DNA from: VRUE01 sp040879985
Lineage (GTDB): Bacteria > Actinomycetota > Thermoleophilia > Solirubrobacterales > 70-9
Direction of reading: 5' to 3'
Length of the DNA stretch: 64,000 bases
NCBI GenBank assembly: GCA_040879985.1
Contig: JBBDJH010000002.1
Location: 124,001-188,000 of the forward strand
Below, piece by piece: positions 25,033 through 33,447 of the stretch (its first letter is position 1; each line of letters begins with the position of its first letter). The position numbers and the translations under genes were made by a program. The notes under the pieces were generated by a model. It saw only the letters and a program-made list of their open reading frames with translations. It did no database searches and was not told the origin of the DNA.

Positions 25033-26345
25033 TGGCCTGGAACGTCGTCATTGCCGGGGGTGGATTCGGGGGGGCGATGGCGGCTCGGGAGCTGGAGCGG
25101 ATCCTGCCGAAGCAGTCGACGCGGCTAATCCTCGTCAACGACGTCAACTTCATGCTCTACACGCCGTTCCTGCCCGAGGCGGCGGCGGGGACGCTGGAGC
25201 CGCGCCACGTGGTCACGCCGTTGCGCGAGATCCTCGACCGCACCTACCTGCGGCTGGGCACCGTCAGCGGCCACGATCCCGAGGCGCGCACGGTCGAGCT
25301 GCGCACCCGGCAGGGCGAGACCGAGCAGCTCCCCTACGACCAGCTGCTGCTAGCGCTCGGCTCGGTCTCGCGGGTGCTGCCGGTGCCGGGCCTGGCTGAG
25401 CACGCGGTCGGCTTCAAGACGCTGGCCGACGCGATCTGGCTGCGCAACCACGTCGTCGAGACGCTCGAGGCGGCCAATGCGAGCGAGGATCCGGCGCGCC
25501 GCGACGAGCTGCTCACCTACGTCTTCGTCGGCGGCGGCTACGCGGGCCTCGAGGCGCTCGCCGAGCTGCAGGACTTCGCCGCCGACGCGATGGAGAGCTA
25601 CCCGCGCGCCCGCCTGCACGGGATGCGCTGGGTCCTCATCGAGGCGCGCGACCGCGTCCTGCCCGAGATCGACGCCGGGCTCGCCGACTACGCCCTGCGG
25701 GAGCTGCGCGGGCGCGGCATCGACATCCGCCTGGAGACGACGCTGGAGGAGGTCGGCCCCGACCGGGTGCGCCTCTCCAGCGGCGAGACGCTGCCGACCC
25801 GCACGGCGGTCTGGACGGCGGGTGTGGCGCCGCACCCGAGCCTGCGCCGGCTCAACCTGGCGCTCGACGAGCGGGGCCGCGCGCCGGTCGACGAGCACCT
25901 GCGGGTTCGCGGCTCGGAGGCGGTCTGGGCGATCGGCGACTGCGCCGCGGCCCCCGACCCGCGCGGCGGGATCTGCCCGCCGACCGCCCAGCATGCCGTC
26001 CGGCAGGGGCCCGTCGCCGCCCGCAACATCGCCGCCGAGCTCGGCGTCGGGGCCCCGCAGCGCTTCGAGTACCGCAGCAACGCCTCCTTCGTCAACCTCG
26101 GCCGTTACAAGGCCGTCGGCCGGGTCGGAGGGCGCACGTTCCGCGGCTTCCCCGCCTGGTGGATGGCGCGGACCTACCACATGAGCCAGATCCCGGGCGC
26201 CGCCCGCAAGGCCCGCGCGGTGATCGACTGGACCGCCAGCCTGCCCTTCCGCCGCGACCTCGCCGAGGTCGGCTCGATCGGCCACCCGCAGCCGCTGGGC
26301 GCAGAGGCGACAATGCAGCCGTGGGATTCGAGTACCTCCTCATAG
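25032..26345 (+). CDS. ndh: Type II NADH dehydrogenase (NDH-2-like)
   Basis: Single-subunit FAD flavoprotein (437 aa) that transfers electrons from NADH to the quinone pool, here menaquinone, whose synthesis genes are at 34-41 kb. The FAD-binding motif is VVIAGGGFGGAMAARELE at the N-terminus, the NADH-binding motif is VFVGGGYAGLEALAELQ, and the second FAD segment is VWAIGDCAAAPDPRGG. The C-terminal amphipathic region contains FRGFPAWWMARTYHM, consistent with monotopic membrane attachment. It is translationally coupled to gatB, and the grouping with tRNA amidation genes looks accidental. A related pyridine-nucleotide oxidoreductase role cannot be excluded. Confidence 0.88.
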   Translation: MAWNVVIAGGGFGGAMAARELERILPKQSTRLILVNDVNFMLYTPFLPEAAAGTLEPRHVVTPLREILDRTYLRLGTVSGHDPEARTVELRTRQGETEQLPYDQLLLALGSVSRVLPVPGLAEHAVGFKTLADAIWLRNHVVETLEAANASEDPARRDELLTYVFVGGGYAGLEALAELQDFAADAMESYPRARLHGMRWVLIEARDRVLPEIDAGLADYALRELRGRGIDIRLETTLEEVGPDRVRLSSGETLPTRTAVWTAGVAPHPSLRRLNLALDERGRAPVDEHLRVRGSEAVWAIGDCAAAPDPRGGICPPTAQHAVRQGPVAARNIAAELGVGAPQRFEYRSNASFVNLGRYKAVGRVGGRTFRGFPAWWMARTYHMSQIPGAARKARAVIDWTASLPFRRDLAEVGSIGHPQPLGAEATMQPWDSSTSS

Positions 26346-26647
26346 CCTTCTTCTTCGGCCTGGCGACGGCGATCATCGGCCGCGCCAAGGGCAGCTCGTT
26401 CTGGCTCTGGGGACTGATCGGCACGATGCTGCCACCGCTGGCCCTGATCGCCGTAGTCCTCTACCGCTCGGAGAAGGACGAACCCGAACGCCAGTGCCCC
26501 ACCTGCGGCAAGGCGATCAAGCTCTACGTCCAAGTATGTCCCCGCTGCGGCACGGATCTGTATCTGCCTGACCCCGCAAGCGTGCGGCACCCGGGCGTGA
26601 AGGCGGAGGGGGACCCTCCCCTGGAAGCTCCTGGACAGACGCGATGA
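26321..26647 (+). CDS. Membrane-anchored zinc-ribbon protein
   Basis: 108-aa protein from a GTG inside the 3' end of ndh (25-nt overlap). Two hydrophobic helices (EYLLIAFFFGLATAIIG and SFWLWGLIGTMLPPLALIAVVL) precede a zinc ribbon, CPTCGKAIKLYVQVCPRCG. The last about 15 residues (from KAEGDPP) and the stop codon are encoded by a hairpin repeat (26601-26704), so the natural C-terminus was probably altered by the repeat. Role unknown. Confidence 0.75.
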   Translation: MGFEYLLIAFFFGLATAIIGRAKGSSFWLWGLIGTMLPPLALIAVVLYRSEKDEPERQCPTCGKAIKLYVQVCPRCGTDLYLPDPASVRHPGVKAEGDPPLEAPGQTR

Positions 26648-26704
26648 AGTCCGGAAGGCGACCCAGCTGCGCGACGGCTTTCAGGGGAGGGTCACCCTCC
26701 GCCT
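26601..26704 (-). repeat. Variable-arm hairpin repeat, family A/B, copy A
   Basis: Arms 26601-26628 and 26677-26704 pair over 28 nt with two mismatches (AGGCGGAGGG...). On the minus strand the core reads GCCGTCGCGCAGCTG, then about 23 variable nt, then GTCTGTCCAGGAGCTTC. This is the same as the core of the copy at 35394-35500, although the arms are different. The left arm and core encode the C-terminus and stop of the upstream gene. The right arm reaches the stop codon of the convergent glycosyltransferase. Confidence 0.82.
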
Positions 26705-27770
26705 ATCTCAGCCACGTCCTGACGATCGCGTTGGCGAAGCCGAGGCCGTAGCGGACCACCGCCGGCTTCTTCGAGTGGCCGTGCAGGCGCTTGGCGACGG
26801 TCACCGGAACCTCCCTCGCGGGGATCCCCCGCTTGATCGCCTCGATCATGAACTCGGAGGTGTGGAACTGCTCCTGGCGCAGGACGAGCTGGGGGAGGGC
26901 GGTGGTGCGCACGGCGCGGTAGCCGTTGGAGCAGTCGCTGACCCTGGTCCGGGTGATCAAGGAGACGAGGCGGTTGAAGAAGACGATGCCGAGCTCGCGG
27001 GCGAAGTGGTTGTCGTCGGCCTCGCCGAGCACGCGCGAGCCGTGGGCGACATCGACCTCGCGGTCGAGCACCGGCTTGACCAGGCGCTCCATCTCCGACG
27101 GCAGGTGCTGGCCGTCGGCGTCGAGGGTGACGACGATCTCGGCGCCGGAGTCGACCATCAGCCGGTAGCCGGTGCGCAGCGCCGCGCCGCCGCCGCGGTT
27201 GATCACGTGGCGGGCGACGATCGCTCCGTGCTCCGCGGCGACGTCGCCGGTGCCGTCGCGGGAGCCGTCGTCGACGACCAGCACCGCGGTCTCGACCCCG
27301 CAGACCTCGCGCGGCATCAGGTCGAGCACCTGGCCGACGTTCTCGGCCTCGTTGTAGGCGGGGACGAGGATCGCGATCCTGCCGCGGAAGCGCTCCGGCA
27401 GCTTCGCCTGGCGGAACTCCTCCCAGGCCAGCCCCTCGAGCACGGCGGAGAGCTGCGTGGCGTTGCGGGCGCCCTGCGAGAGCGCTCGCAGGGTGAGCAG
27501 GAAGAGGAGGAAGATCGAGAAGACCGCGAGGCCGAGGATGCGACCGCCGTTGCCCTGCTCGAAGGAGAAGGCGGAGAGCAGGGCGTCGGTCAGCTCGGTG
27601 CCGGCGACGATCGCCAGGCCGAGCCCGATCGCGAGCAGGATCAGCACGTCTACATTGCGCAGGGTGCGGCGGCGCAGCACCGCGAAGCCGACGATCGCGA
27701 TCGCGGCGACGAGCCCGGCGGCGCGGAGCGCCGTCAGCTCGGAGGGGAAGATGCCTGCCTCGACGACCAT
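26703..27770 (-). CDS. DUF2304-GT2 fusion: membrane-anchored glycosyltransferase
   Basis: 355 aa. Residues 1-100 hold three hydrophobic helices (about 13-33, 41-63, 77-96) resembling a DUF2304 membrane module. Residues about 130-355 are a family 2 glycosyltransferase like dolichyl- or polyprenyl-phosphate sugar synthases: VPAYNEAENVGQVLDLMP, VVDDGSRDGTGDV, VTLDADGQHLPSEMERLV (DxD), SDCSNGYRAVRT. It likely loads a sugar onto polyprenyl phosphate, providing donors to the two GT39-like enzymes encoded upstream in the same operon. The ATG overlaps the preceding gene by 37 nt. In many genomes the two modules are separate genes. Confidence 0.87.
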   Translation of the reverse strand: MVVEAGIFPSELTALRAAGLVAAIAIVGFAVLRRRTLRNVDVLILLAIGLGLAIVAGTELTDALLSAFSFEQGNGGRILGLAVFSIFLLFLLTLRALSQGARNATQLSAVLEGLAWEEFRQAKLPERFRGRIAILVPAYNEAENVGQVLDLMPREVCGVETAVLVVDDGSRDGTGDVAAEHGAIVARHVINRGGGAALRTGYRLMVDSGAEIVVTLDADGQHLPSEMERLVKPVLDREVDVAHGSRVLGEADDNHFARELGIVFFNRLVSLITRTRVSDCSNGYRAVRTTALPQLVLRQEQFHTSEFMIEAIKRGIPAREVPVTVAKRLHGHSKKPAVVRYGLGFANAIVRTWLR

Positions 27771-29089
27771 CGACGGCTGGAGGATATGGCCGCGCCCGCC
27801 CGCGCCAGGGCCACGCCGGCCAGCGGAAAGATCAGCGTCATCAAGATCTCGTTGCGGCGCGGCGCGGCCAGCGAGGCGGCGCCGACCGCGGTGACGATGA
27901 CGATCGGCGTGGCGATCGCGACGAGCTGCCACCAGCGATCGCGCAGGGCGAGCAGTACGAGGCCGGCGAGGCCGAGCAGCACTAGCAGCACCTGGACGAC
28001 CCGGCCCGGGCCCGATTCCATCGCTTCGCCGATCCCGGCGCTCCACATCCGCCAAACCTTGCGCACGGTCATCCCGGCGTAGCCCAGCGGGTCCTCGCCG
28101 AGGTACTTGGAGAGGTTGTCCCTGCCGACCCTGCCCAGCGCCTCGTCGCGCGGCAGCTCCGGGTGGCTGGTCCGCCAGACGCGGTCAAAGAGCGGCCTCG
28201 GGTCGATCCGGTCGAGCCCCGCGGAGCCCGGCTCGAGCTCGCGGCCCAGATAGCGCTCGGCGAGCTCCGCCTTGACCCGCTGGTACTCGCCGTCGGCCGG
28301 CAGGTAGGTGCCGACGTAGAGCGCCTTGCCACCGCCGGTCGAGATCGGCACGGTGCGGTCGAGGACGATCTGGTTGTGAATCGTCCAGGGGACGATCGGC
28401 AGCAGCAGCGCCGCCAAGCAGATGCCGGAGGCGGCCAGGCCAGGTCTCCAGCCGCGCCTTCGACCGACGTAGATCGCGGCGAGCAGGACAAAAGCGAGGC
28501 CGACCGGCAGGTAGTCGGGGCGGATCAGGGCGGTCAGGCCGAAGAGCAGGCCGGGCAGCAGCCAGGCGCGCAGCCGCCGCTGTTCGCTCGCCCAGAGGAA
28601 GGCGAGGACCGCGGCCGGCAGCGTGAAGATCGCCGGCGGCTCGCTGAACAGGGCGCCGGTGGAGTGGATGAACGGGGGGTAGACGGCGACGCCGAAGGCG
28701 GCGATCAGGCCGGCGGGGCGGCAGTTGAGCCGGCGGCCGAGCAGGTAGACGACGAGGATCGCGGCGAGGCCGAAGAGCAGCTCGACGATCCGCGCCGTGC
28801 CTTCGCGGGCGCCGCCCGTCGCGTAGAAGGCCGCGGCGTAGATCAGCGGCGCACCCGGCGACCAGTCGCTGGCGTCGCGGAAGCCCGGGCCGCCGTAGCT
28901 GCCCTCCTCGTAGAGCGAGCTGGCCAGCGCGTAGTAGGCGCGGGCGTCGTCGCCAGGCGTCGCCAGCGGCTCGACCACGCGGTAGGCGCGCAGGCCGAAG
29001 CCGAGCGCCAGGATCAGCGCCAGCAGGATCAGGGTCTTGCGCCCGTGGCGTCCGGGTAGGGAGCGGACCCAGCGCGTCAGCCGTTCCAT
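27734..29089 (-). CDS. GT39/ArnT-like membrane glycosyltransferase (copy 1)
   Basis: 451-aa polytopic enzyme of the GT-C type that uses polyprenyl-phosphate sugar donors. The N-terminal helix LILLALILALGFGLRAYRV is followed by a large loop containing the candidate catalytic Asp in GDDARAYYALASSLYEEGSYG; many hydrophobic helices follow. It is clearly paralogous to the next gene upstream (shared ARLVL.../STGGGKALYVGTYLPADGEY-type segments) and overlaps it by 13 nt. Its C-terminus overlaps the GT2 gene. The acceptor (protein, lipid or cell-wall glycan) is unknown. It lacks the 40-residue insertion seen in its paralogue. Confidence 0.86.
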   Translation of the reverse strand: MERLTRWVRSLPGRHGRKTLILLALILALGFGLRAYRVVEPLATPGDDARAYYALASSLYEEGSYGGPGFRDASDWSPGAPLIYAAAFYATGGAREGTARIVELLFGLAAILVVYLLGRRLNCRPAGLIAAFGVAVYPPFIHSTGALFSEPPAIFTLPAAVLAFLWASEQRRLRAWLLPGLLFGLTALIRPDYLPVGLAFVLLAAIYVGRRRGWRPGLAASGICLAALLLPIVPWTIHNQIVLDRTVPISTGGGKALYVGTYLPADGEYQRVKAELAERYLGRELEPGSAGLDRIDPRPLFDRVWRTSHPELPRDEALGRVGRDNLSKYLGEDPLGYAGMTVRKVWRMWSAGIGEAMESGPGRVVQVLLVLLGLAGLVLLALRDRWWQLVAIATPIVIVTAVGAASLAAPRRNEILMTLIFPLAGVALARAGAAISSSRRWSSRQASSPPS

Positions 29090-30504
29090 CGTCGCGCCAG
29101 GCTATCCCTGCAAGCAGTCGCGGCGACTCCGGCGAGCGCCGCGATAAGAGGGAGGGTGACGAGGACACGGCGGGGAGAGGCGACTAGCAGCGCCCCGCTC
29201 GCGGTCACCGCAAGCAGGATCGCGCCGATCAGCAGCGCCTCCCAGCGGCGCTGCCGGGCGAGCAGGGCCAGTCCGAGCGCCCCGAGCAGGACCAGCGCCC
29301 AGTGCAGCGCCTTCCAGGCCGGCTCGCCCATCACGTCCCGCGGGCCGAACGCCCAGATCCGCCAGAGCTTGGCGGCGACGAACCCTGCGTACGCGAGCGG
29401 CTGCCCGGTCACGTCGTCCCAGAGCCGTTCCCGTCCCATGCGGGCCAGCGCCGCATCGCTTTCCATCCCGGGATAACGCTGCACGGCAAGCGCCGCAAGG
29501 ATCTCCTCCAACCGCGCATCCGCCGGCAGCTGCCGCGCCAGCCCGGGATGCCTCTCCAGCACCTCCTCGCCAACCCGCTCCGGATCCCCACCGGACGGCA
29601 GATACGACCCGGCAAACAGCACCTGCCCGCCGCCGGTGGAGATAGGAACGAATCGATCCAGGGCAACCGCATTCCGCACAGTCCAAGGCGCAACGACAAC
29701 AGCCACCCCGACGAGCATCACCACCGCTTGGACCAACCCGACCCGCCACCCATCCCGCCCACCACGCACGACCACAACAACAGCTACCAACAAGGCAATC
29801 GCCAGATACTCCGGCCGGACCAACGCCAACGCTCCGAACAGCACCCCTGGTAGTAGCCATCCTCGCGCGGGTGGCGTGGGGAGGGGGTGCCGGGAGGACG
29901 CGGCGTCCTGTTTCTCGCCCCACAGGCGCAATCGGACGGCCGTCAACAGTCCAGGCGAGAAACCCAGCGCCCTCCCGGCACCCCCTCCCCGCGACAGGAC
30001 CCGCGCGCCACGGCCATCGGCCCAAAGAGTGCCGAGCACAGCGCCGGATAACAGCGTCGCCGCCAAGGGCTCGCCCATCAACATCCCCTGGTACTCGAGC
30101 AGCGCCGGGTACAGCGCGACGACCCCGCCTCCGATCAGCCCGGCGAGCGGGCCGGCGAGCCGCCTGCCGATCAGGTAGGCGAACAGCACCGCGAGGCTGC
30201 CGATCAGCGCCAGCACGAGCCGCGCGAGCCGCTCGTCGACGCCGCCGCCAAGCGCGTAGATGGCGGCAGCCAGCAGCGGCAAGCCAGGCGAGTAGTTGCT
30301 CGCCGGCTGGGTCGCATCGGCGCCGAGCGTGAACCCCTCGCCGCGCTCGAGGTTGGCGGCGATCGCCGCGTAGCCCTGCGCGTCGTAGACGGGCGCCCGG
30401 CCGTCCCAGGCCTCACCGAGCCGCAGGCCGACGCCGAGCAGCAGGATCGCCAGCAGCGCTGCCAGACCCAGCCGCCCACCGTTTCGCGCCGCAAGTCCGC
30501 TCAT
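29077..30504 (-). CDS. GT39/ArnT-like membrane glycosyltransferase (copy 2) with repeat-encoded insertion
   Basis: 475-aa paralogue of the downstream gene, with the same plan: helix, YDAQGYAAIAANLERGEG loop, multiple membrane helices, STGGGQVLFAGSYLPSGGDPERV. Between LWADGRG and WLLPGVLFGALALVRPEY it carries about 40 extra, polar, low-complexity residues that copy 1 lacks. This stretch is translated from a hairpin repeat (29875-29993) inserted without breaking the frame; it falls at a loop between helices. Codon use in 29500-29870 is also less GC-biased than in neighbours. ATG at 30504 with TAGCAT 7 nt upstream. Confidence 0.86.
   Translation of the reverse strand: MSGLAARNGGRLGLAALLAILLLGVGLRLGEAWDGRAPVYDAQGYAAIAANLERGEGFTLGADATQPASNYSPGLPLLAAAIYALGGGVDERLARLVLALIGSLAVLFAYLIGRRLAGPLAGLIGGGVVALYPALLEYQGMLMGEPLAATLLSGAVLGTLWADGRGARVLSRGGGAGRALGFSPGLLTAVRLRLWGEKQDAASSRHPLPTPPARGWLLPGVLFGALALVRPEYLAIALLVAVVVVVRGGRDGWRVGLVQAVVMLVGVAVVVAPWTVRNAVALDRFVPISTGGGQVLFAGSYLPSGGDPERVGEEVLERHPGLARQLPADARLEEILAALAVQRYPGMESDAALARMGRERLWDDVTGQPLAYAGFVAAKLWRIWAFGPRDVMGEPAWKALHWALVLLGALGLALLARQRRWEALLIGAILLAVTASGALLVASPRRVLVTLPLIAALAGVAATACRDSLARRWNG
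29875..29993 (-). repeat. Variable-arm hairpin repeat, family C/D, copy D, inside a coding sequence
   Basis: Arms 29875-29897 and 29971-29993 pair over 23 nt with one mismatch, next to an inner pair GTTTCTCGCC/GGCGAGAAAC. On the minus strand the loop reads TGACGGCCGTCCGA, identical to 14 nt in the repeat at 60602-60715, and GAAACAG-AC follows in both. The element is translated as an insertion in a membrane glycosyltransferase. Confidence 0.8.
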
Positions 30505-30511
30505 CGGGAGG

Positions 30512-30517
30512 ATGCTA
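30512..30517 (-). promoter_or_regulatory. -10 element of the glycosyltransferase operon
   Basis: TAGCAT on the minus strand ending 7 nt before the ATG at 30504. Confidence 0.4.
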
Positions 30518-30533
30518 TGTCGCCTCCTTCAGC

Positions 30534-30539
30534 TACTCT
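30534..30539 (+). promoter_or_regulatory. -10 element of the sulfoquinovose synthase gene
   Basis: TACTCT ends 9 nt before the ATG at 30549; divergent from the element at 30512-30517. Confidence 0.4.
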
Positions 30540-30548
30540 GCCGCGACC

Positions 30549-31724
30549 ATGCGCGTCCTCATTCTCGGCGGCGATGGTTACCTGGGCTGGCCGACCGCGC
30601 TCAAGTTCTCGGCCAAAGGCCACGAGGTCGCCGTCGTCGACAACTTCTCCCGCCGCCGCTGGCATCGCGAACACGGCACCGACTCGCTGACCCCGATCGC
30701 CGAGCTCGACGACCGGATCGAGGCCTGGCGCGAGGTCTCCGGCGAGACGATCCGCCGTTATGTCGGCGCCGTCGAGGACGGCGACTTCCTCGACGAGGTC
30801 GTCGCCGAGACCCGCCCCGAGGCGGTCATCCACTACGGCCAGCAGCCCTCGGCGCCCTACTCGATGCTCTCCCGCGAGCGCGCCGTCGAGACCCAACACA
30901 CCAACGTGATCGGCAACCTCAACCTGCTCTTCTCGATCCGCGACCACTGCCCCGATTGCCATTTGATCAAGCTCGGCACGATGGGCGAGTACGGCCAGCC
31001 CAATATCGACATCGAGGAGGGCTACATCGAGATCGAGCACAGGGGGCGCAAGGACACCCTGCCCTTCCCGAAGCTGCCCGGCTCGCTGTACCACTGCTCG
31101 AAGGTCCACGACTCGACCAACATCCACTTCGCCTGCCGCACCTGGGGCCTGCGCGCCACCGACCTCAACCAGGGCGTCGTCTACGGGATCGAGACGACCG
31201 AGACCGCGCGCGACGAGCGCCTGATCACCCGCTTCGACTACGACGAGATCTTCGGCACCGTGCTCAACCGCTTCTGCCTGCAGACGGTGATCGGCCACCC
31301 ACTGACCGTCTACGGCAGCGGCCACCAGACGCGCGGCTTCCTCAACATCCGCGACACCCTCGCCTGCGTCGAGCTGGCCGCCGCCAACCCGGCCGATGCG
31401 GGCGAGTTCAGGGTCTTCAACCAGTTCACCGAGCAGTTCTCGGTGCTGGAGCTGGCCGAGCTGGTCAAAGCGGCCGGCGAGCACCTCGGCTATTCGGTCG
31501 CGATCGACCACGTCGAGAACCCCCGCGTGGAGAAGGAAGAGCACTACTACAACGCGATCCACACCAAGCTGCTCGACCTCGGATTGCAGCCGACCCTGCT
31601 CGGCGAGGAGCTGGTCGAGTCGATGATCCACGCGATCGAGCGCCACAAGGGCAACGTGATCGAGAGCTCGATCGATCCGCACACCCGCTGGAACCCCGCC
31701 AAATCCCCTGCTGGCCAGGCATAG
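30549..31724 (+). CDS. UDP-sulfoquinovose synthase-like epimerase
   Basis: 391-aa extended SDR enzyme that closely resembles SQD1/SqdB, which makes UDP-sulfoquinovose from UDP-glucose and sulfite for sulfolipid headgroups. It starts with MRVLILGGDGYLGWPTAL (NAD site), has the SQD1-type VVDNFSRRRWHREHGTDSL segment, the catalytic YHCSKVHDSTNI (Tyr/Lys) and the TMGEYGQPNIDIEEGYIEI region with Thr-Met-Gly-Glu. The family-specific DLNQGVVYG and GHQTRGFLNIRDT are present. No sulfolipid-specific glycosyltransferase sqdX-type gene is next to it, but three other glycosyltransferase genes lie divergently. A sulfated glycan instead of SQDG is possible. Confidence 0.88.
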   Translation: MRVLILGGDGYLGWPTALKFSAKGHEVAVVDNFSRRRWHREHGTDSLTPIAELDDRIEAWREVSGETIRRYVGAVEDGDFLDEVVAETRPEAVIHYGQQPSAPYSMLSRERAVETQHTNVIGNLNLLFSIRDHCPDCHLIKLGTMGEYGQPNIDIEEGYIEIEHRGRKDTLPFPKLPGSLYHCSKVHDSTNIHFACRTWGLRATDLNQGVVYGIETTETARDERLITRFDYDEIFGTVLNRFCLQTVIGHPLTVYGSGHQTRGFLNIRDTLACVELAAANPADAGEFRVFNQFTEQFSVLELAELVKAAGEHLGYSVAIDHVENPRVEKEEHYYNAIHTKLLDLGLQPTLLGEELVESMIHAIERHKGNVIESSIDPHTRWNPAKSPAGQA

Positions 31725-31733
31725 GCCCGCTGG

Positions 31734-31739
31734 TACCAT
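31734..31739 (+). promoter_or_regulatory. -10 element of ilvBN
   Basis: TACCAT ends 10 nt before the ilvB ATG at 31750. Confidence 0.35.
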
Positions 31740-31749
31740 CGCCAGTCCG

Positions 31750-33447
31750 ATGAGAGCCGCGGACGCGCTGATGGAAAGCCTCAAGGCCGAGGGTGTGGAG
31801 AACATCTTCGGCATCCCCGGCGGGGCCAACCTGCCGACCTACGACGCGCTCGTCGACGCCGGCTTCCGCCACATCCAGGTGCGCCACGAGCAGGGCGGAG
31901 GCCACGCGGCGGAGGGCTACGCCAAGGCCTCGGGCCGCGTCGGCGTCGCCTTCGCGACCTCGGGGCCCGGCGCGACCAACCTCGTCACCGCGATCGCCGA
32001 CGCGATGATGGACTCGGTGCCGACCGTCTTCGTCACCGGCCAGGTGCGCACCGAGCTGATCGGCACCGACGGCTTCCAGGAGGCCGACATCCTCGGCGCG
32101 ACCCTGCCCTTCGTCAAGCACTCCTTCCAGGTCACCGATCCGCGCCAGATCCCCGAGTACGTGCACGAGGCCTTCCACGTCGCCGCGACGGGCCGGCCGG
32201 GGCCGGTCCTGCTCGATATCCCGCAGGACCTCTCGCGGGCCGAGATCGAGTACGCCACACGGACCGAGCCGGTCGAGCTGCCCGGCTACAGGCCGATGAG
32301 CAAGGGCAACATCAAACAGGTGCGGATCGCCGCCAAGGCGCTCGCCAACGCCAAGCGGCCGATCCTCTACACGGGGGGCGGCGTGGTCAACGCCAACGCC
32401 GCCGAGGAGCTGCGCGAGCTCGCCGCCGCCGACCGCTTGCCGGTCACCTCGACCCTGATGGGCCTCGGCGCCTACCCGGCCTCGGGCGAGCACTGGCTGG
32501 GGATGCTCGGCATGCACGGCACCGTGACCGCCAACTGGGCGATGGACTGCGCCGACCTGATCGTCGCCATCGGCGCCCGCTTCGACGACCGGATCACCGG
32601 CAAACTCGCCGAGTTCGCGCCGCAGGCGAAAGTCGTCCACATCGACATCGACCCGGCGGAGATATCGAAGAACGTCGGTGCCCACATCCCGATCGTCGGC
32701 GACGTCAAGCTGGTCCTGCCCGAGCTGACCCGCGAGTACCGCGCGCTGCAAACCGACACTTCGCGCCTAGACCCCTGGTGGAACCAGCTGCGCGAGTGGC
32801 AGGAGAAGCACCCCTTGCGCTACGAGCCGGGATCCGACGGTGAGATCAAGCCGCAGTTCATGGTCGAGGCGATGCACCGGGCGACGCGGGGGAACGCGGT
32901 CGTCACCTCCGACGTCGGCCAGCACCAGATGTGGGCGGCGCAGTACTACGGCTTCGAGCAGCCGCGCCGCTGGATCAACTCCGGCGGCCTGGGCACGATG
33001 GGCTTCGGCCTGCCGGCGGCGATCGGCGCCAAGGTCGCACGCCCGGACGACGACGTCGTCTGCCTCGCCGGCGACGGCAGCCTGATCATGAACTGCCAGG
33101 AGCTCGCCACCTGCGTGACCGAAGAAATCCCGGTCAAGGTCTTCCTGATGAACAACGGCTACATGGGCATGGTCCGCCAGTGGCAGGAGCTCTTCTGGGA
33201 CCGCCGCTACAGCTCGGTCGAGATGGGCGCCAGCCCCGACTGGGTGAAGCTGGCTGAGGCCTTCGGCGGGACCGGGATGCGCTGCGAGAACGCCGACGAG
33301 CTCGAGGGGACGATGGTCGAGGCGCTCGCGACGGACGGCCCGGTGCTGCTCGACGTGCGCGTCGCCCAGGAGGAGAACTGCTACCCGATGATCCCGCCGG
33401 GGCAGGCCGCAAGAGACATGGTCGAGGCGCCGGAGAAGGTGAGCTGA
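31750..33447 (+). CDS. ilvB: Acetolactate synthase large subunit
   Basis: ThDP- and FAD-dependent first common enzyme of valine, leucine and isoleucine synthesis, 565 aa. The activating Glu is in IQVRHEQGGGHAAEGYAKASG. The FAD domain follows, with MLGMHGTVTANWAMDCADL. The ThDP/Mg site is CLAGDGSLIMNCQELATCVTEEIP...NNGYMGMVRQWQE, which includes the Trp of the herbicide-site region. The stop overlaps ilvN. There is no leucine- or valine-rich leader upstream, unlike leuA. Confidence 0.95.
   Translation: MRAADALMESLKAEGVENIFGIPGGANLPTYDALVDAGFRHIQVRHEQGGGHAAEGYAKASGRVGVAFATSGPGATNLVTAIADAMMDSVPTVFVTGQVRTELIGTDGFQEADILGATLPFVKHSFQVTDPRQIPEYVHEAFHVAATGRPGPVLLDIPQDLSRAEIEYATRTEPVELPGYRPMSKGNIKQVRIAAKALANAKRPILYTGGGVVNANAAEELRELAAADRLPVTSTLMGLGAYPASGEHWLGMLGMHGTVTANWAMDCADLIVAIGARFDDRITGKLAEFAPQAKVVHIDIDPAEISKNVGAHIPIVGDVKLVLPELTREYRALQTDTSRLDPWWNQLREWQEKHPLRYEPGSDGEIKPQFMVEAMHRATRGNAVVTSDVGQHQMWAAQYYGFEQPRRWINSGGLGTMGFGLPAAIGAKVARPDDDVVCLAGDGSLIMNCQELATCVTEEIPVKVFLMNNGYMGMVRQWQELFWDRRYSSVEMGASPDWVKLAEAFGGTGMRCENADELEGTMVEALATDGPVLLDVRVAQEENCYPMIPPGQAARDMVEAPEKVS

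Noticed and set aside
29600..29870. Glycosyltransferase copy 2 as a pseudogene
   Set aside because: The repeat insertion and unusual codon use keep the frame open from start to stop, and all paralogue motifs are present.
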